Origin: Thamnidium elegans
Taxonomy: Eukaryota; Mucoromycota; Mucoromycetes; Mucorales; Mucoraceae
Assembly (NCBI GenBank): GCA_025201345.1
Contig: JAIXMG010000013.1
Coordinates: 310,001-374,000, forward strand
Length of the DNA stretch: 64,000 nt
Direction: 5' to 3'
Each line of letters opens with the position of its first letter. Within the stretch, counting starts at the first letter, position 1. Shown here piece after piece: positions 22,578 through 34,712 of the stretch. The notes below the pieces were generated by a model, which saw only the letters and a program-made list of their open reading frames with translations, had not been told where the DNA came from and searched no databases. The position numbers were made by a program, and so were the translations under genes.

Positions 22578-22904
22578 TTAAAAGAAAACAACATCCAATT
22601 CTTCATCTCCAATAAATGGCTGACCAATAAATTTAATAATATCACCACATAAAACACATTCACTTGCAACACTATTATCCAATTATTCTTCACGTAATTG
22701 TTCAATGCTGCCCATAACTAAATCATGATCAACTTTACTTTTTTCAATAACTGCATCCGTTGGAAAAATAACGTTCTTCGCTGTATCCACAAACTTGGTT
22801 GTAGGTCCCGCAGGCGAACTTCTTGGTGAATCAGTTTCTTTATATATAAGATCTTGAATAACTCTAATTATTTTCATATTTCTAGAAGGCAATACCTTTA
22901 ACAT
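22578..22904 (-). pseudogene. vps18: Vps18 C-terminal fragment with in-frame stop
   Basis: Vps18/Pep3 is a core subunit of the HOPS and CORVET tethers. The frame read from 22904 contains DAVIEKSKVDHDLVMGSIEQ followed by LREE, then a TAA stop at 22683-22685. It resumes in the same frame with ASECVLCGDIIKFIGQPFIG and ends DEELDVVFF. That last part corresponds to the extreme C-terminus of Vps18, where human VPS18 has ECVYCGELMIRSIDRPFID. The rest of the protein (propeller, clathrin-like repeats, most of the RING) is absent nearby. The premature stop and isolation argue for a duplicated, decayed copy. The alternative of two exons is unlikely because no usable intron fits the 22-base interval. Confidence 0.7.
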
Positions 22905-23370
22905 CTATTTTTTAGAAGAAAAAATGGTATCAGTTACTACAAGTTAGGCACTCGAACGTTTTACCATACATATGCCTTAACATTAGCAATAAAATAATAA
23001 AATACTTTTCTCTTTTATTATTTAGATAAGTAATTACAGTAAATAAGACGTCCATGTCTAATTTGCCGGTGGTGTTGGGGTAATAAAAGTGGGTGGTACT
23101 TTATGAATTAAACCATTAGCTTTGCTAGGGGCAATGATGTATTGACCCGAAGTCCTCCTCTCCTTAATAACGCTTTTGATTTGCACCAATATTTATAAGC
23201 AGCTTTATCTATAGACATATGTCCCCAAAATATTGTTCAAGAACAGTTAATTTCTTAGAAGGCTTTTAGTCTTCTTAATTAGTTCGTACTCTCCTTCTCC
23301 CAACTTTTATTGTTTACTTTGATTTAATTCATGTCACCCTTTAACTTGGTTAAATAATTGATTGCCATCA

Positions 23371-23374
23371 TCAG

Positions 23375-23413
<39 letters not shown>

Positions 23414-23682
23414 CCTTTGGTTTCTAATTTCTTTCTTGTTAAATTTCGTAGACGTATTAATTTTGACAGGATACGTGATAACTCTTTGATCTTTAATTTT
23501 TCTTTGGGTTCGTTATCGGTCTCTTGAGGTGTATTTTTATTATCGCTTATAGTTTTTAATATGTTGAATGGAGTCATTGTAACTTGCGATTCAATATCTT
23601 TAATCCATTTTTCGTTCCTCTTTAAACATTGTCGATGTGTTTGTTGAACAAGTTTTGTGTGTCTTTTTTTGCCGGTTTCCAT
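23371..23682 (-). CDS. Hypothetical basic, helical protein (3' end uncertain)
   Basis: An ATG at 23682 opens a Lys/Arg-rich frame (METGKKRHTKLVQQTHRQCL) of about 90 residues. It ends in KIKELSRILSKLIRLRNLTR-type amphipathic helix before running into a T-tract that translates as poly-Phe. The T-tract is probably intronic or 3' non-coding, so the true end is unclear. Downstream minus-strand pieces (for example 43 codons ending at 23057 with KANGLIHKVPPTFITPTPPA) may be further exons. I cannot join them with good splice sites. No family recognised; could be a decaying gene. Confidence 0.35.
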
Positions 23683-23771
23683 GTCGTTTTAGTTTCTTTT
23701 GGTTATAGTTTAAAACTTTTATTAAATGTTAGCCGTATAATACTCTACGAAGGTGAATGAACTTTGCCCAC

Positions 23772-23805
<34 letters not shown>

Positions 23806-24201
23806 GACAAACCCTGATCTCTTTTCGTTTAGAAGGTTCAATTCGTTCAATCTAAAAAAAAAAAATGCATGGAAAAATCAGTAGAGTGTCTTTTAAAAAA
23901 TAATAGAGATAGTATAAATCATGTCTTGTGAATTGCACACGTAGTAGGTATATTAGACAACTACAAATATACAGTCTGTTATAAGTATATTATGAACCAA
24001 AGCGCTCCAGTCTCTTACTGGTAGTATACTTCTCTTTTTTATAACTGGACGTATAATTATTTTGAAAGAATGCAGCTATCCAGTACCTTTAGTTTATATT
24101 TATTAAGATACTAACTTTGTCATTTCTATAGTTCCAACATAAAGTTTTTATCCTTCTTTATTTTTGTTTATTAAAAAATAACAGTATTTAGTATTTTTTA
24201 T

Positions 24202-24381
24202 TTACATAAAAAAAAGCTTTTTCTTTTCTTCTATATCAACAAGTTCAGAACGTAAACTCTCTCGTTTCTCTTCTATTTTTCGAATTTTTTTATTCAAATC
24301 ATCGAAACGATCTTTCTTCTTGCAACATTCATCATCAAGGAAGGATAGCGCATCATTACACACCCTAATTACTCAAAATTA
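24202..24381 (-). other. Orphan coiled-coil coding fragment
   Basis: A stop-to-stop frame with no start of its own reads DALSFLDDECCKKKDRFDDL, then a heptad-like KIRKIEEKRESLRSELVDIE stretch, ending at TAA. The strongly charged, helical composition is unlikely by chance. No partner exon or start is visible, so it is most likely a fragment. Confidence 0.35.
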
Positions 24382-24675
24382 CCTTTTATACTTCTTAACA
24401 ACCGTCATCGGTTCCTGATCTTATTGTTATGAGTAGGTTGATGAAACGTTCCTTATATTTCATTTAGATATATTTCTGACCAGAACTTTTTCCCATACAA
24501 TTACATTCTTATGTAAGTAAAGAATTATGGTTACAAATATAGAGCATTGTTGTTTTATTATAGAGGAGATATTTTCTATATGTCCTGGAGTAATGTATTT
24601 ATATTGTATTTATATCATTGATATGAGTTAATATATTGCTTATAACAATGGGTGTTCCTTTCTTTTCTTTTATCC

Positions 24676-24807
24676 AGAGCAGCTAATCCTGGATCAAGAC
24701 CAATGTTATTTCAATATCTCTTATCTCACATTAATCTTATTGGATTAAAAAAATTATATTTTAAATCAGAAGTAGGAACCGTTTTCACTAGAAAATGTCC
24801 ATGTTGA
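24676..24807 (+). pseudogene. Short fragment, possibly reverse-transcriptase C-terminus
   Basis: This 43-codon frame reads ANPGSRPMLFQYLLSHINLI, then GLKKLYFKSEVGTVFTRKCP, before TGA. The order of an LFQYLLSH-type helix followed by E-V-x-T and Cys-rich text resembles the C-terminal zinc-finger region of fungal non-LTR elements. This is from memory and the fragment is short. Confidence 0.22.
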
Positions 24808-27292
24808 TTTCGGTGTTTAATAATAATGTATCAGGATACATCATTATTATTGAAATATAGAAGTTTATATTATTAAGCTTATTTTTATTCATTATATGAT
24901 TATTTATATGTTCTATATAAATATCATCCTCAAATACGACATAACTAATAATCTGAAGTAAAAATGGAATTAAAAATGATGAAAATGTGTAACAGAAGTT
25001 AAAAAAAAAGAGACTATTAAAAAGTGATGTGATAATAAATGAAGCGAAAATAATACTTGCTCAGATAAAAGTGTAAAATAGGGCTCTTGTCGTGCTCTCT
25101 CTATAGTTAATATGGGCTATGTAAGTAAGATATAATAAACAGTAGTTTCTAGAATGAGAATAAAAGATGATCTTTATTTATTTTGAATACAATTAATATT
25201 TATAATATAATTTAGGTTACACTTGTGTCTATGAACCTGACACTTTAAACCGGTACGATATTCTTCGATTTGTAACAACACGGTGCTTGGGGAAAGAAAA
25301 AACTACAACAGTTTCTCCATCTATTATTGTAAGCACTGTTACACAAGGGAAAAAAGATAAAAAAAAAGAGGGAGTTCCCATTCCCGATGGCGATATATTC
25401 GAATGATTCTCCAACGTGCTATCTCACAGCCGAACCAGTGCTCTGAGTTTTCCCTGCTGTATTACTACCCTCGGGCAATACCCCAGTATTGAACAACCTC
25501 CCAACCTATGCTTCCGCTTAGGCTCGAATGTTGACACCAGACTCTGTAAGACACTGTTTTCGACAAAGTCACCAAATATACCGTAATCCCACCGGAGAAT
25601 GAATTCATCTCTTTATAAACCGCATACCATGCTTACAGAAAGGCGTGAAACTTTCCGGTTAATATCTATATCGAGAATTTTCTTTATAAAGGCGACCGAA
25701 AACTATACCTACTAAAGTTGTGGTATAAAATTTATTACTTTTTTTTTACTTTTTTTTTTTTTTTTTTTTTGAAAAGTCATCATAAAACTATAAGTTATAA
25801 CATATATATATATATAAAACCAAATAGTTTAAATTGTAGGGGGCGTTAATGAACCTAATGAAACATATTAGATAAAAATATTAGGAATTTTTATAAATTA
25901 TATGATTGGTCAAAAAGAAAGCATACTTGACAATTTGATTTAGAGGTCTTCCCAAGTTGTTATCATCGTTATTTTTTGTTAAATATAAAGAAATGTAATA
26001 ATCAGATCTCTTTAATTTAGTATTTATACTTATATCATTATGGGGACGTCAATATTCTGTTATTTTTATTGGCCAACTTATTATTTTGCAATTTGATTTT
26101 TGGGCTGACACGAATTGGCCAATTAAATTAACACAAATTGATATCTACAAGTACGCAGAATTGCTTTTAAATGAAGAAGGTCAGATTCAAAATACATTCA
26201 ACCAGTTATAGTAGAAAGGTAGTGAAGTATATATACATTGACTTTAATGTACGGAATTTATGGTTACATCATATGTTGAAGAGCAGTAAGTTTAGTATAT
26301 ATGATAAATAATATATTAGATTTATTCCGTTTTTTGAGATATATTTGGTAGTTGACTTGCTTCATGACTTAAATAACCTTGCTGTCAATCTTTACGTTTC
26401 TACATTAAATACTTTTCTACATATATATAAAATGAAAGATATGCTGAAGGAACTTTCGACTGGGGAAACATTAATATTGAATTAAAGGCAAAAGCACACT
26501 CCCCTTTTTTCACCGTGAAGATACATATACAGAAATGATATCGACCACAAATTATTTGCAATTCAGTCTGCAAGTTTGTTTTTGAAAGGCCAAAGTTACC
26601 ACTAATAAGATAAATTCTATTTTATTTGTGTTTTTTTTATGGAAATCATTTCAAGATCTTTGACAGAGACCCATTGTTAAATAATGTGGAAGATTTTGAA
26701 ATTATTCAATTGAAACAAGCAACTTTTCAGCTACAAGACTCCGTCCACATATAAAGGCTTTCGAGCCGAAGCTCTATTAGTAATCACCTGGTACAACTCC
26801 TTAATTACAAATAACGAAGCAAATAGATAACCTTGCCTATTTGAAAGTTATAACTATTATCAACGTCGGTAAATGCATACCTTATTAAAGATTATACTTA
26901 TTAAACTAAAGAGTTTTGCATTGATAGCGAGTTAATGCTATATCTCTTATATTTCAAAGGTTTAGAATTTATTCCTTACAAAGTAATATCGGTTGTAATG
27001 AATTCTTGCCGTCGCAAATTTCATCTTCAAAGCTCTACATTGTTTTCATGCTAGATTCAGTGCATTCATGACAAATATATATTGCCTACTCTTTGGCTAT
27101 ATCTTTGGGCAATAATAAGCAACCAATGTTGGCTAACCAGAAACTAACTTTGGCCATCAGTATCGGAACATAAAAAACAAACTCTGGTTCCTTTGGGCCA
27201 CTACAGAAAGAAAAAAAAAATATTTATTTTTTTTTTTAAAAAAGGGCAAGAAAAATTGTTTTTTTTTCTTCCTACTACTATTATTTTAAACT

Positions 27293-29921
27293 ATGCCACC
27301 TAAACCCTCACAAAAAGGTATACCAAAAAAGAGACAGAAAAGATAGAACGCATACAAACTCAACACACTTTTTTTTTGTTAGTTGTAAAGAAACGAAAGT
27401 TTGTTTCAGCAGTGGATCCGTCGCAGCATAAAATGGATCGTTTTTTATCTTCTGGTTCTTCAGAACGTAAAGATGATCCCATGATTGTTGATTCACCTAG
27501 CATTGTTCCTGGTTTAAAAGAAAAATCCAATGTGTTGGGTACAGTACGACAGCAATCACTTACACCTTGTATTGTGATTGCCAATGCCAAACGTAACTAT
27601 CTCTATCTACCTGTATATATAAATATATACACATATACATATTAATATATTTTTTTTTTCGTGTCTTTTTTTTTTAAAAAAAAATAGCTTCTAGAGCACA
27701 ACAGTTACCAGAAACGTTTTTTAAATCTAGTTGGGAAACACAACAAAAGTTATTAAAAGAGATATTTGAAGAGACACAATCAATACAAATCAACTATGTG
27801 ACAGCCTCTAAATCATTAGAGAGCTTATGTCGATACGGTAAATCCAAAGAGATTTTTGATAAATTAAAGATCGAGATAGAGAACCACGTAGAGAGAATGA
27901 AGCAAGACTTATTATCCAAGCCATTAAACGAGAATATTTTGGGCCGATTAAAACACTGCTGGAACACGTTTTGCAGTCAATTAGCTATTATTCGCAACAT
28001 CTTTATGGAATTGGATCGTTCTTTTATTTTACCAAATACCAAGTTTACTTCGATTATTCAATTAGGCAAGCATATATTTAGTATCACCATTATGGATTCA
28101 ACCAAATTTCGTAATGTGGTGGTAGCAGAAGTGTTGAATTTGATTAAGTTGGATAGAGATACTAATCAAGATGTGGATATCAAGTTAATCCAATCTATCT
28201 TACAAATGCTGATTGAATTATCGTATTATTTTAGTGAATTTGAAACTAAATTCTTGGCGAGTACAAACACATACTATGCGGAAGAATCGAGCACCTTGAT
28301 AAATCAGTTAGATACACCATCTTATATTCAACATGCATACCAACGTAGATCACAAGAAATCAACGACCGTATAAAACTTTATCTTGATCCTCATACCAAG
28401 CAAGCATTATCCAACGTAGTGACCAACCAATTAATCTACAGTAAAACCGAATTGATTATAAAGAAGGGATTCGATCAAATGATGCAAGACAATCAAATGA
28501 AACCATTAAAGATATTTTATGATTTATTAGTATCGAATCCCAAAATCAGCTTATTACGACATGCGTTCGGTGAATATATCAAGACAAGAGGTGTCTTGTT
28601 GATCAAGAACCCGTTAGTAGATACTAATATGGTAGTCGAAATATTAAAATTCAAAGCTACCTTGGATAATATTTTAAAGAATTGTTTTGATAATGACAAA
28701 TTGTTTCAAAATGCTTTAAAAGAAAGCTTTGAGTTCTTTATGAATACAAGAGGAAATAAACCGGCTGAATTGATTGCTAGATTTGTGGATTCTAAACTGA
28801 AGATTTCTGCCAAGGTAAAGTTTTCTCTCTCCTCTTTACTTTTATATACTTACTTTTTCAATAGAAGCGGGCAGCAGACGCAGATATATCTACACTAGAT
28901 AAAGTATTAGAAATATTTAGATATATTCAAGGTAAAGATGCGTTTGAAACTTATTATAAGCGATTCTTGGCCAAGCGGCTGTTAATGGACAGAAGTGTAT
29001 CTTCGGAACTGGAAAGCCACGTTTTAGAAAAATTAAAAGCAGAATGCGGCCACGAATTTACAAAGAACCTAGATAGTATGGTGAGCGATATCCAACTCTC
29101 AAGTGAATTAGACGAAGCGTTCTTACAATACGAAGTAAACGTACCTCGTATGCCACTTTCAGTCAAAGTAGTTTCACAAGCTATCTGGCCTACATTTCCG
29201 ACATCTGAAATCGTACTCCCTAAAAAGATGTTACAAAGTCAAGCCATGTATACAAAATTCTATACATCGAAAAACAACGGTAAAAAACTTATTTGGCAAA
29301 ATTTGTTATCGTCTTGTGTTGTGACAGGACACTTTTTACAGGGAAGTAAAGAGATCACGGCGAGTGTGTCACAAGCAGCTATTCTTTTGTTGTTCAATCA
29401 AAGACAGACAATGACGTTGAATGAAATAGCGAAAGCGACCAACTTGGGCACAAAAGAACTTTTAAGATTGCTTACGTCGGTTTCAACAGGCAATTTTAAT
29501 TTTTTGACGCAGGTGGTGTCAAATACAGAGACAAAGAGTTGGGCATATAATCCAAACTTTCAATCGAGTTCAAATCGGTTACGTGTCCCTGCTGCTGTCG
29601 TGGATCAAGCAGTGGAGGAACAAAAAGTAGAGGAGAAAGTGTTCAAGAATAGACAGCATCAAATCGATGCGGCTATTGTAAGAATTATGAAGTCGAAAAA
29701 GACTGCAGCTCATGATATACTTGTCGCCGAAGTTGTGAAGCAATTAAATTATCCCGCTGAAGTAAGTTTATTTATTGTTGTTGTTTTCGTGTATGTATAT
29801 AAACTTATTTATTATTGTGAATTAGGCAAACGATGTACATAAACGTATTGAATCTTTAATTGAAAAGTATTACTTGACTCGTGATACAGATGATATTTCA
29901 GTTTACATTTATCAAAGTTAA
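27293..29921 (+). CDS. cul4: Cullin-4
   Basis: Scaffold of CRL4 ubiquitin ligases, binding DDB1 at its N-terminal repeats and Rbx1/Roc1 at its C-terminus. The five exons are 27293-27317, 27383-27592, 27688-28814, 28865-29761 and 29826-29921, giving 784 residues (family about 750-800). The cullin-homology core starts at FETYYKRFLAKRLL. The neddylation site lies in NRQHQIDAAIVRIMKSKK, with the acceptor Lys at about 730. The C-terminal winged helix reads RIESLIEKYYLTRDTDDISV. The IDAAIVRIMK wording and the C-terminus favour CUL4 over CUL3 or CUL1. The N-terminus has a KKRK cluster (11-14) and a PIP-box-like QHKMDRFL (23-30). T-tract/A-tract blocks precede the ATG and fill the second intron. Confidence 0.93.
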
Positions 29922-30030
29922 AAAAATAAAAAAAACGTGACTGTGCGGTGTGTGTATAATGTTAACTTTTTTTCGCTTCAAATAAAAAATGGTCCCTTTT
30001 TTTTATTACATATTCATCTCTTTTTAAACA

Positions 30031-30346
30031 ATGAGTGGACAAAAACTTATAGTAACTTGTAAAGTCTTTTTTTTTTTTTTAAAAAAAAACTGCATATAAA
30101 GAAAATAAAACTAATAAGTGTAGCATAGACTGTGATGAATATGGTGTATGGCCACTTATTGCAGATGACTTATCTGCACGACTTCCACTTCGAAACTTAA
30201 AGTGGCAACCATCCAGTCAAAGAGCCGAGTGTATCATTCCTATTCTTGAAGTTGATTTAAAAAGGTTTACTGCAGAGCATACACCTCAATTGTTATCTAC
30301 TACTCAAACCGTTTATTTAAACTTGTACTTTGTCTTTTGCGATGTA

Positions 30347-30383
<37 letters not shown>

Positions 30384-33078
30384 CAGGGGAAAAAAAAAAA
30401 TGCAGTTCTTTGTATATATAACACATACCTCTTTTTTTTTTTTTTTTTTTAAATAGGATAATGAGGTTTATAAGAACCAAGTAAGAAAAAATATTCGTAA
30501 CTGGATAGAAACAATTCAATCAAAAAAGAATCAAGAATGGCTTATTGTGTATGTTGCAGATACAGAAGCAAAGCGTACCAATAATTATTTAGGATTGAAA
30601 GCGTCTGTGTATGATAAGATTAAAACTGATTTTAATCCACCAAAGCAAGACAGGTAAAATATTAAATATACTTTAAGTTACCCGGTTTTTACTCACGCAT
30701 AAAAAAAAAAAAAAGATGTGCTTATATTCGAAAAAAGGATCCAGAAGGACCTCAGTCTGAATTATGGTCAACATTTATAGAAAAGATGAAGGAATGTATT
30801 CTTTCTTGCTTTGATATGCAAGTACTTCAAATCCAAGAAGATACAAGACGATTAGACATGCAAAGACATATGCCTGGTTGGAACTATTGTACTTTTTTTA
30901 TTTTAAAGGAAGGATTAGCGCAAGCGTTTGAAATTATGACCTTGTATGAGGACGCATTAATCCAATATGATGAATTAGAAGCATCCTTTTTCCAAGTATT
31001 ACGAGGTAAATATATTTTGCGGATCTTAATTTTTTGTATTCATCACATTACGAATTCTAGATAAGGCACTTGCTTGGTTCGGTCACTTTGGTGGTACAGA
31101 TGCAGGCGACGACAGCGGAAACATCCTCGACTTTAAACGTAAAAACTACCGCGAACTTATCAACAAGAACATCATCTCCGTATTTGATTTTCGAAGCTAC
31201 TTATTTGCAAGACAATGTCGTATGTTATTAAAGCTTCAGCGTGTGATTGAAGTAACAGCGCGTGCGCAATTATTCATCACAAGTTTTATACCATCCATTC
31301 GAGAAAATCAAGAACATTTACCAGAGAGTTTTGTCGAGTCTTGGGTGTTCTCTGCGTGTATGAATGTAGTGAATGAATGCGAACCTTTATTTGCTCAGTT
31401 GGTTTCAGCAAACACAGATTTGATCGTGCCTTATAATTCTGTTAAGGCGGATTTATTATTGACGGCGCGTAGACAGTTGGATAAGATTGGTATCAAGTGT
31501 AAGCATTTGCCTATGACAGATCCATTTTCGATTTATATTGATCTTGTAGATCAGAAGTGCTCGGAGCCTGAGGAGCCGCAAAAGCATATTACCAATGTAA
31601 AATTGTTAGAAGCTATTGCTTCAGTCGAAGCATTTGATAAGACGTACATGGTAAATTAACGCCCACGCTAAAAAAAAAAAGAAAAAAAACTGACTTTTAA
31701 ATGTATGTAGGGTCTAAGTACTAGAGCTATCAAGAGTTATGATGCTAGTTACAGATCCAGAGCAGCACTTAATGTCCATGGTGATATTGCCGCTTTAAAA
31801 TAGTAAGACATTCATTTTGTAACCGCAAAAAGAAAAAAAAAACTAATTATTTCTTTAGTATTCGAGAGAAATACGAAGAAGCCGTACGAATTTACGAATC
31901 CATGATTTGGAGATATGGAGAACACGAATGGAGTTCAATTGAAAACAGTCTACTAATTAAATGTGCCGATTCACAAAACCGGTTAGGAAAAGTAGACCAG
32001 TATGTCGAATCCCTATTGGCGCTATTAAAAAACTCGAAATTTTTAAAACAAGAGGACGCAACACGGTATACGGATGAGATGATTAGTAACGTAGCCAAAT
32101 TAGATAAAGAAATCAAGCGACCGTTTTCACCCATCTTTTCCATTGCTGTCATGTCGGTTATCGATGATGGAAATCTGGTCAATAGTACGAGTGTCGAAGT
32201 GATGATTGAAAACCATTTGCCAAAAACAATTAGTATAGATACCGTGTCGTTGAGGTTGGTGGGTACAGATCCGGAACAAATTAGGTTTATGATTCATAAC
32301 CAAGATTTAATGCCTGGTAAAAATACCTTTTTATTAACAAGCGAGGTAAGGATAATATTAAAAGAGAGAGAGAGGGGATATAGCTAACGGTGTGTTATAT
32401 AAGACTTCTACGTCTGGTAATTATGTAGTGGAGACTTGTGAGATGAGATTAGGTAAATTGATCTTTAGTAACAATTTCCTTCGCCCTGGACAAAGGAAGC
32501 GAGTTGTTCGATTAAACCATGATATTAATCAATTGTATGCTACTTTATCACAACCACACGAGAGTAAGTTTTTTTTTATTTTATCTTTATTTTGTATGTG
32601 TACGAATAATATATCTTTTTTTTTTAGTTTGTTTGGGCGAACGTCAAAAATTATCTGTAAAGATTGAAAGCCGATCTGTTACAGCTAAATCAGGCATATT
32701 ACTTCTTGAATCACAAACTGAAGGCATGACAATTTCAAAAGTTGAAAAAGTATTTGGCATTTTAAGACAAGGAACAGAGGAAGAAAAGACGATTGAATTA
32801 AATATGTTGGAGAATGGAGAAATCGAACTTGTTGATTTAGACGAGCATGTATTTTTGGAGCTGTTTGTCATGTACGAAGGTCCTTATACTGAATTTGATT
32901 ACAGAGTAAATAAGATAATTTTGTTCTTTTGTTGTTTATATTCTAACAAACCTATTTTAGATGAAGGCGACAATTACTTATAAAATGAATGAAAAGGATC
33001 ACAAGTTTGTTTGCTCTGAATCTGTCAAGGTTACAGTTCCTTTACTTGTAACAGAATCAACCATCTTTAGAGAAACTT

Positions 33079-33112
<34 letters not shown>

Positions 33113-34532
33113 GATTTAAATACAGAACAAAGGAAAAAAAAAATACTTATTTTTTTTGGTAGTGTGTTTTTAAAGGTTGAGCTTTCTTGTAATGGTGATT
33201 TACCTGTCCGAATCCTTGGATCTTATGCAAAACCATCTACATATTATTTAGTTGAAAGTCAGTCTCAAATCAAACAATGCGAACTGGTAACGTAACACAC
33301 GTATTTTTTTTTTTTTAAAAAAAAGTAACAAATATCTTATTTTTTCGGGTGTGTAGACGTTATTCCCGAGACAAACTGTATCGTTTATTTATAAACTTGT
33401 AAAGAGAGAAGAAGTTGTTGAAGGTAATGTGTATAAAAGTTATGCTTTGCTACAGACGTTATTAAATTTACTTAACTGAATATATTAGATGAAAATATCA
33501 ATTCTAAAATTCATTTCTATGTCAAATTCAGATCACTGAAAGAAGGTAAAGGAAAAAAAAAAGCATAAAATAACGGCCCAAGTAACTTACTTTATATATA
33601 TATAAAAAAAGAGGTCGAAAACAGTTTACAATTAATGATGAAAGAAAAATTAAAAGAGTTAAATTTGGAACAACACTTGCCTTATGTATTTGAAAAAGTC
33701 AAGGAAGCATTTTTGTCGTCTGTGGATTACTCGAGTTATGGCTTAACTGATGTAGTTCATCTAGACGATTTTGACGCTGAATTGTGTGAATCCTTTTTAC
33801 TCCATCGAGATTTGAAGACCAAGGTTCAGTTATTGGATTTGATTGAAGATTTCTTTGAACAAAATGAAGCAATTACAGTACAAATGATTAAACAACAGTG
33901 CCCTGATCCTCGAGAACATGCTATTGCATTCCCTCTTGAAGTACCTACCTCCAAGGTAACTTATTCATATCATCATTATTATACTTGATTATTAATCAGT
34001 TTGGCTGTAAAAAAAAAAAAAAAAATAGATTCTTCATACCGCAGAATTAATCCTGTCTGTTGAGAAAGATTTATTAGTCTCAGAAGCGTGTCCCTGCACA
34101 CTTCGTATTAAACAATTGACATACTGGACCGCACTAACAACAGAAGCCTGCCGAGACGAATTCTACTACGATATTGACGTTGATTACGATAATTGGCTTT
34201 TATCCGGAAAGAGACGACTTCGATTTGCATCCAAACCTGGAGAGATGTTAGAATTCGCTGTCAGTCTTGTGCCTTTAAAGACGGGTAATTTATTATTACC
34301 TTCTGTTCGTATATCTGCAGTTTCACCCGACGTGTTTGCTTCGACCGTGTATGTCAATAGCGCTCAGCAGATCTTGGTTAAGCCTAAATCAAAGACAGCT
34401 ACTTTCTTTGTAGAGCAGCAGAGGTTCATGCAGCAACCCTATGGTACAAGTCCTTCGTTACCTACGAGTGCTGGTACAGAGAGTTCTAGAAGCAATGCTA
34501 GTATTCGAAGTGGCATTGAATTATCTACTTAA
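30031..34532 (+). CDS. trs130: TRAPPII subunit Trs130/TRAPPC10
   Basis: Subunit of the TRAPPII complex that activates Ypt31/Rab11 (and Rab1) at the late Golgi. I model fifteen exons: 30031-30058, 30129-30343, 30457-30653, 30716-31005, 31061-31650, 31711-31802, 31859-32345, 32404-32563, 32628-32905, 32961-33079, 33163-33286, 33357-33423, 33489-33545, 33612-33955 and 34029-34532. They give 1183 residues with all phases closing, the usual family size. The N-terminus MSGQKLIVTYCDEYGVWPLI with LPLRNLKW matches the TRAPPC10 start. PGWNYCTFFILKEGLAQAFE, TLYEDALIQYDELEA and FDFRSYLFARQC are the conserved central block. The C-terminal beta-rich half ends with a Ser-rich tail. It is the most intron-rich gene here. 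Confidence 0.93.
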
Positions 34533-34712
34533 ATTTATAATGTATATTTTATTTTTACCCCCCCCCCTCCTTTCTCTCTATTTTTGAAATATAATGATGA
34601 TATTCTTTACCCTTCCTTTCTTTTTATGTTAGAAAGAAAAAATTGATTTATTAAATGCTAAAAAAAAAAAGATGCGAAATTTGATTATAATTCTTGTAAA
34701 ATGTGATATTGT

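Larger units (their letters stand above)
22905..27292. other. Gene-poor decayed region
   Basis: 4.4 kb without a confident gene. It contains an A40 tract (about 23371-23410), a T-A tract pair (23771-23805), a T22 tract (near 25750) and scattered orphan coding fragments listed separately. Between 25230 and 25650 there is a GC-richer patch with short frames. At 26020-26211 (plus) 63 codons are open before a double stop and include LQFDFWADTNWPIKLTQIDI. Further protein-like pieces occur near 26440-26510 and 26650-26760. This looks like an accumulation of eroded genes or mobile elements. Confidence 0.5.
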
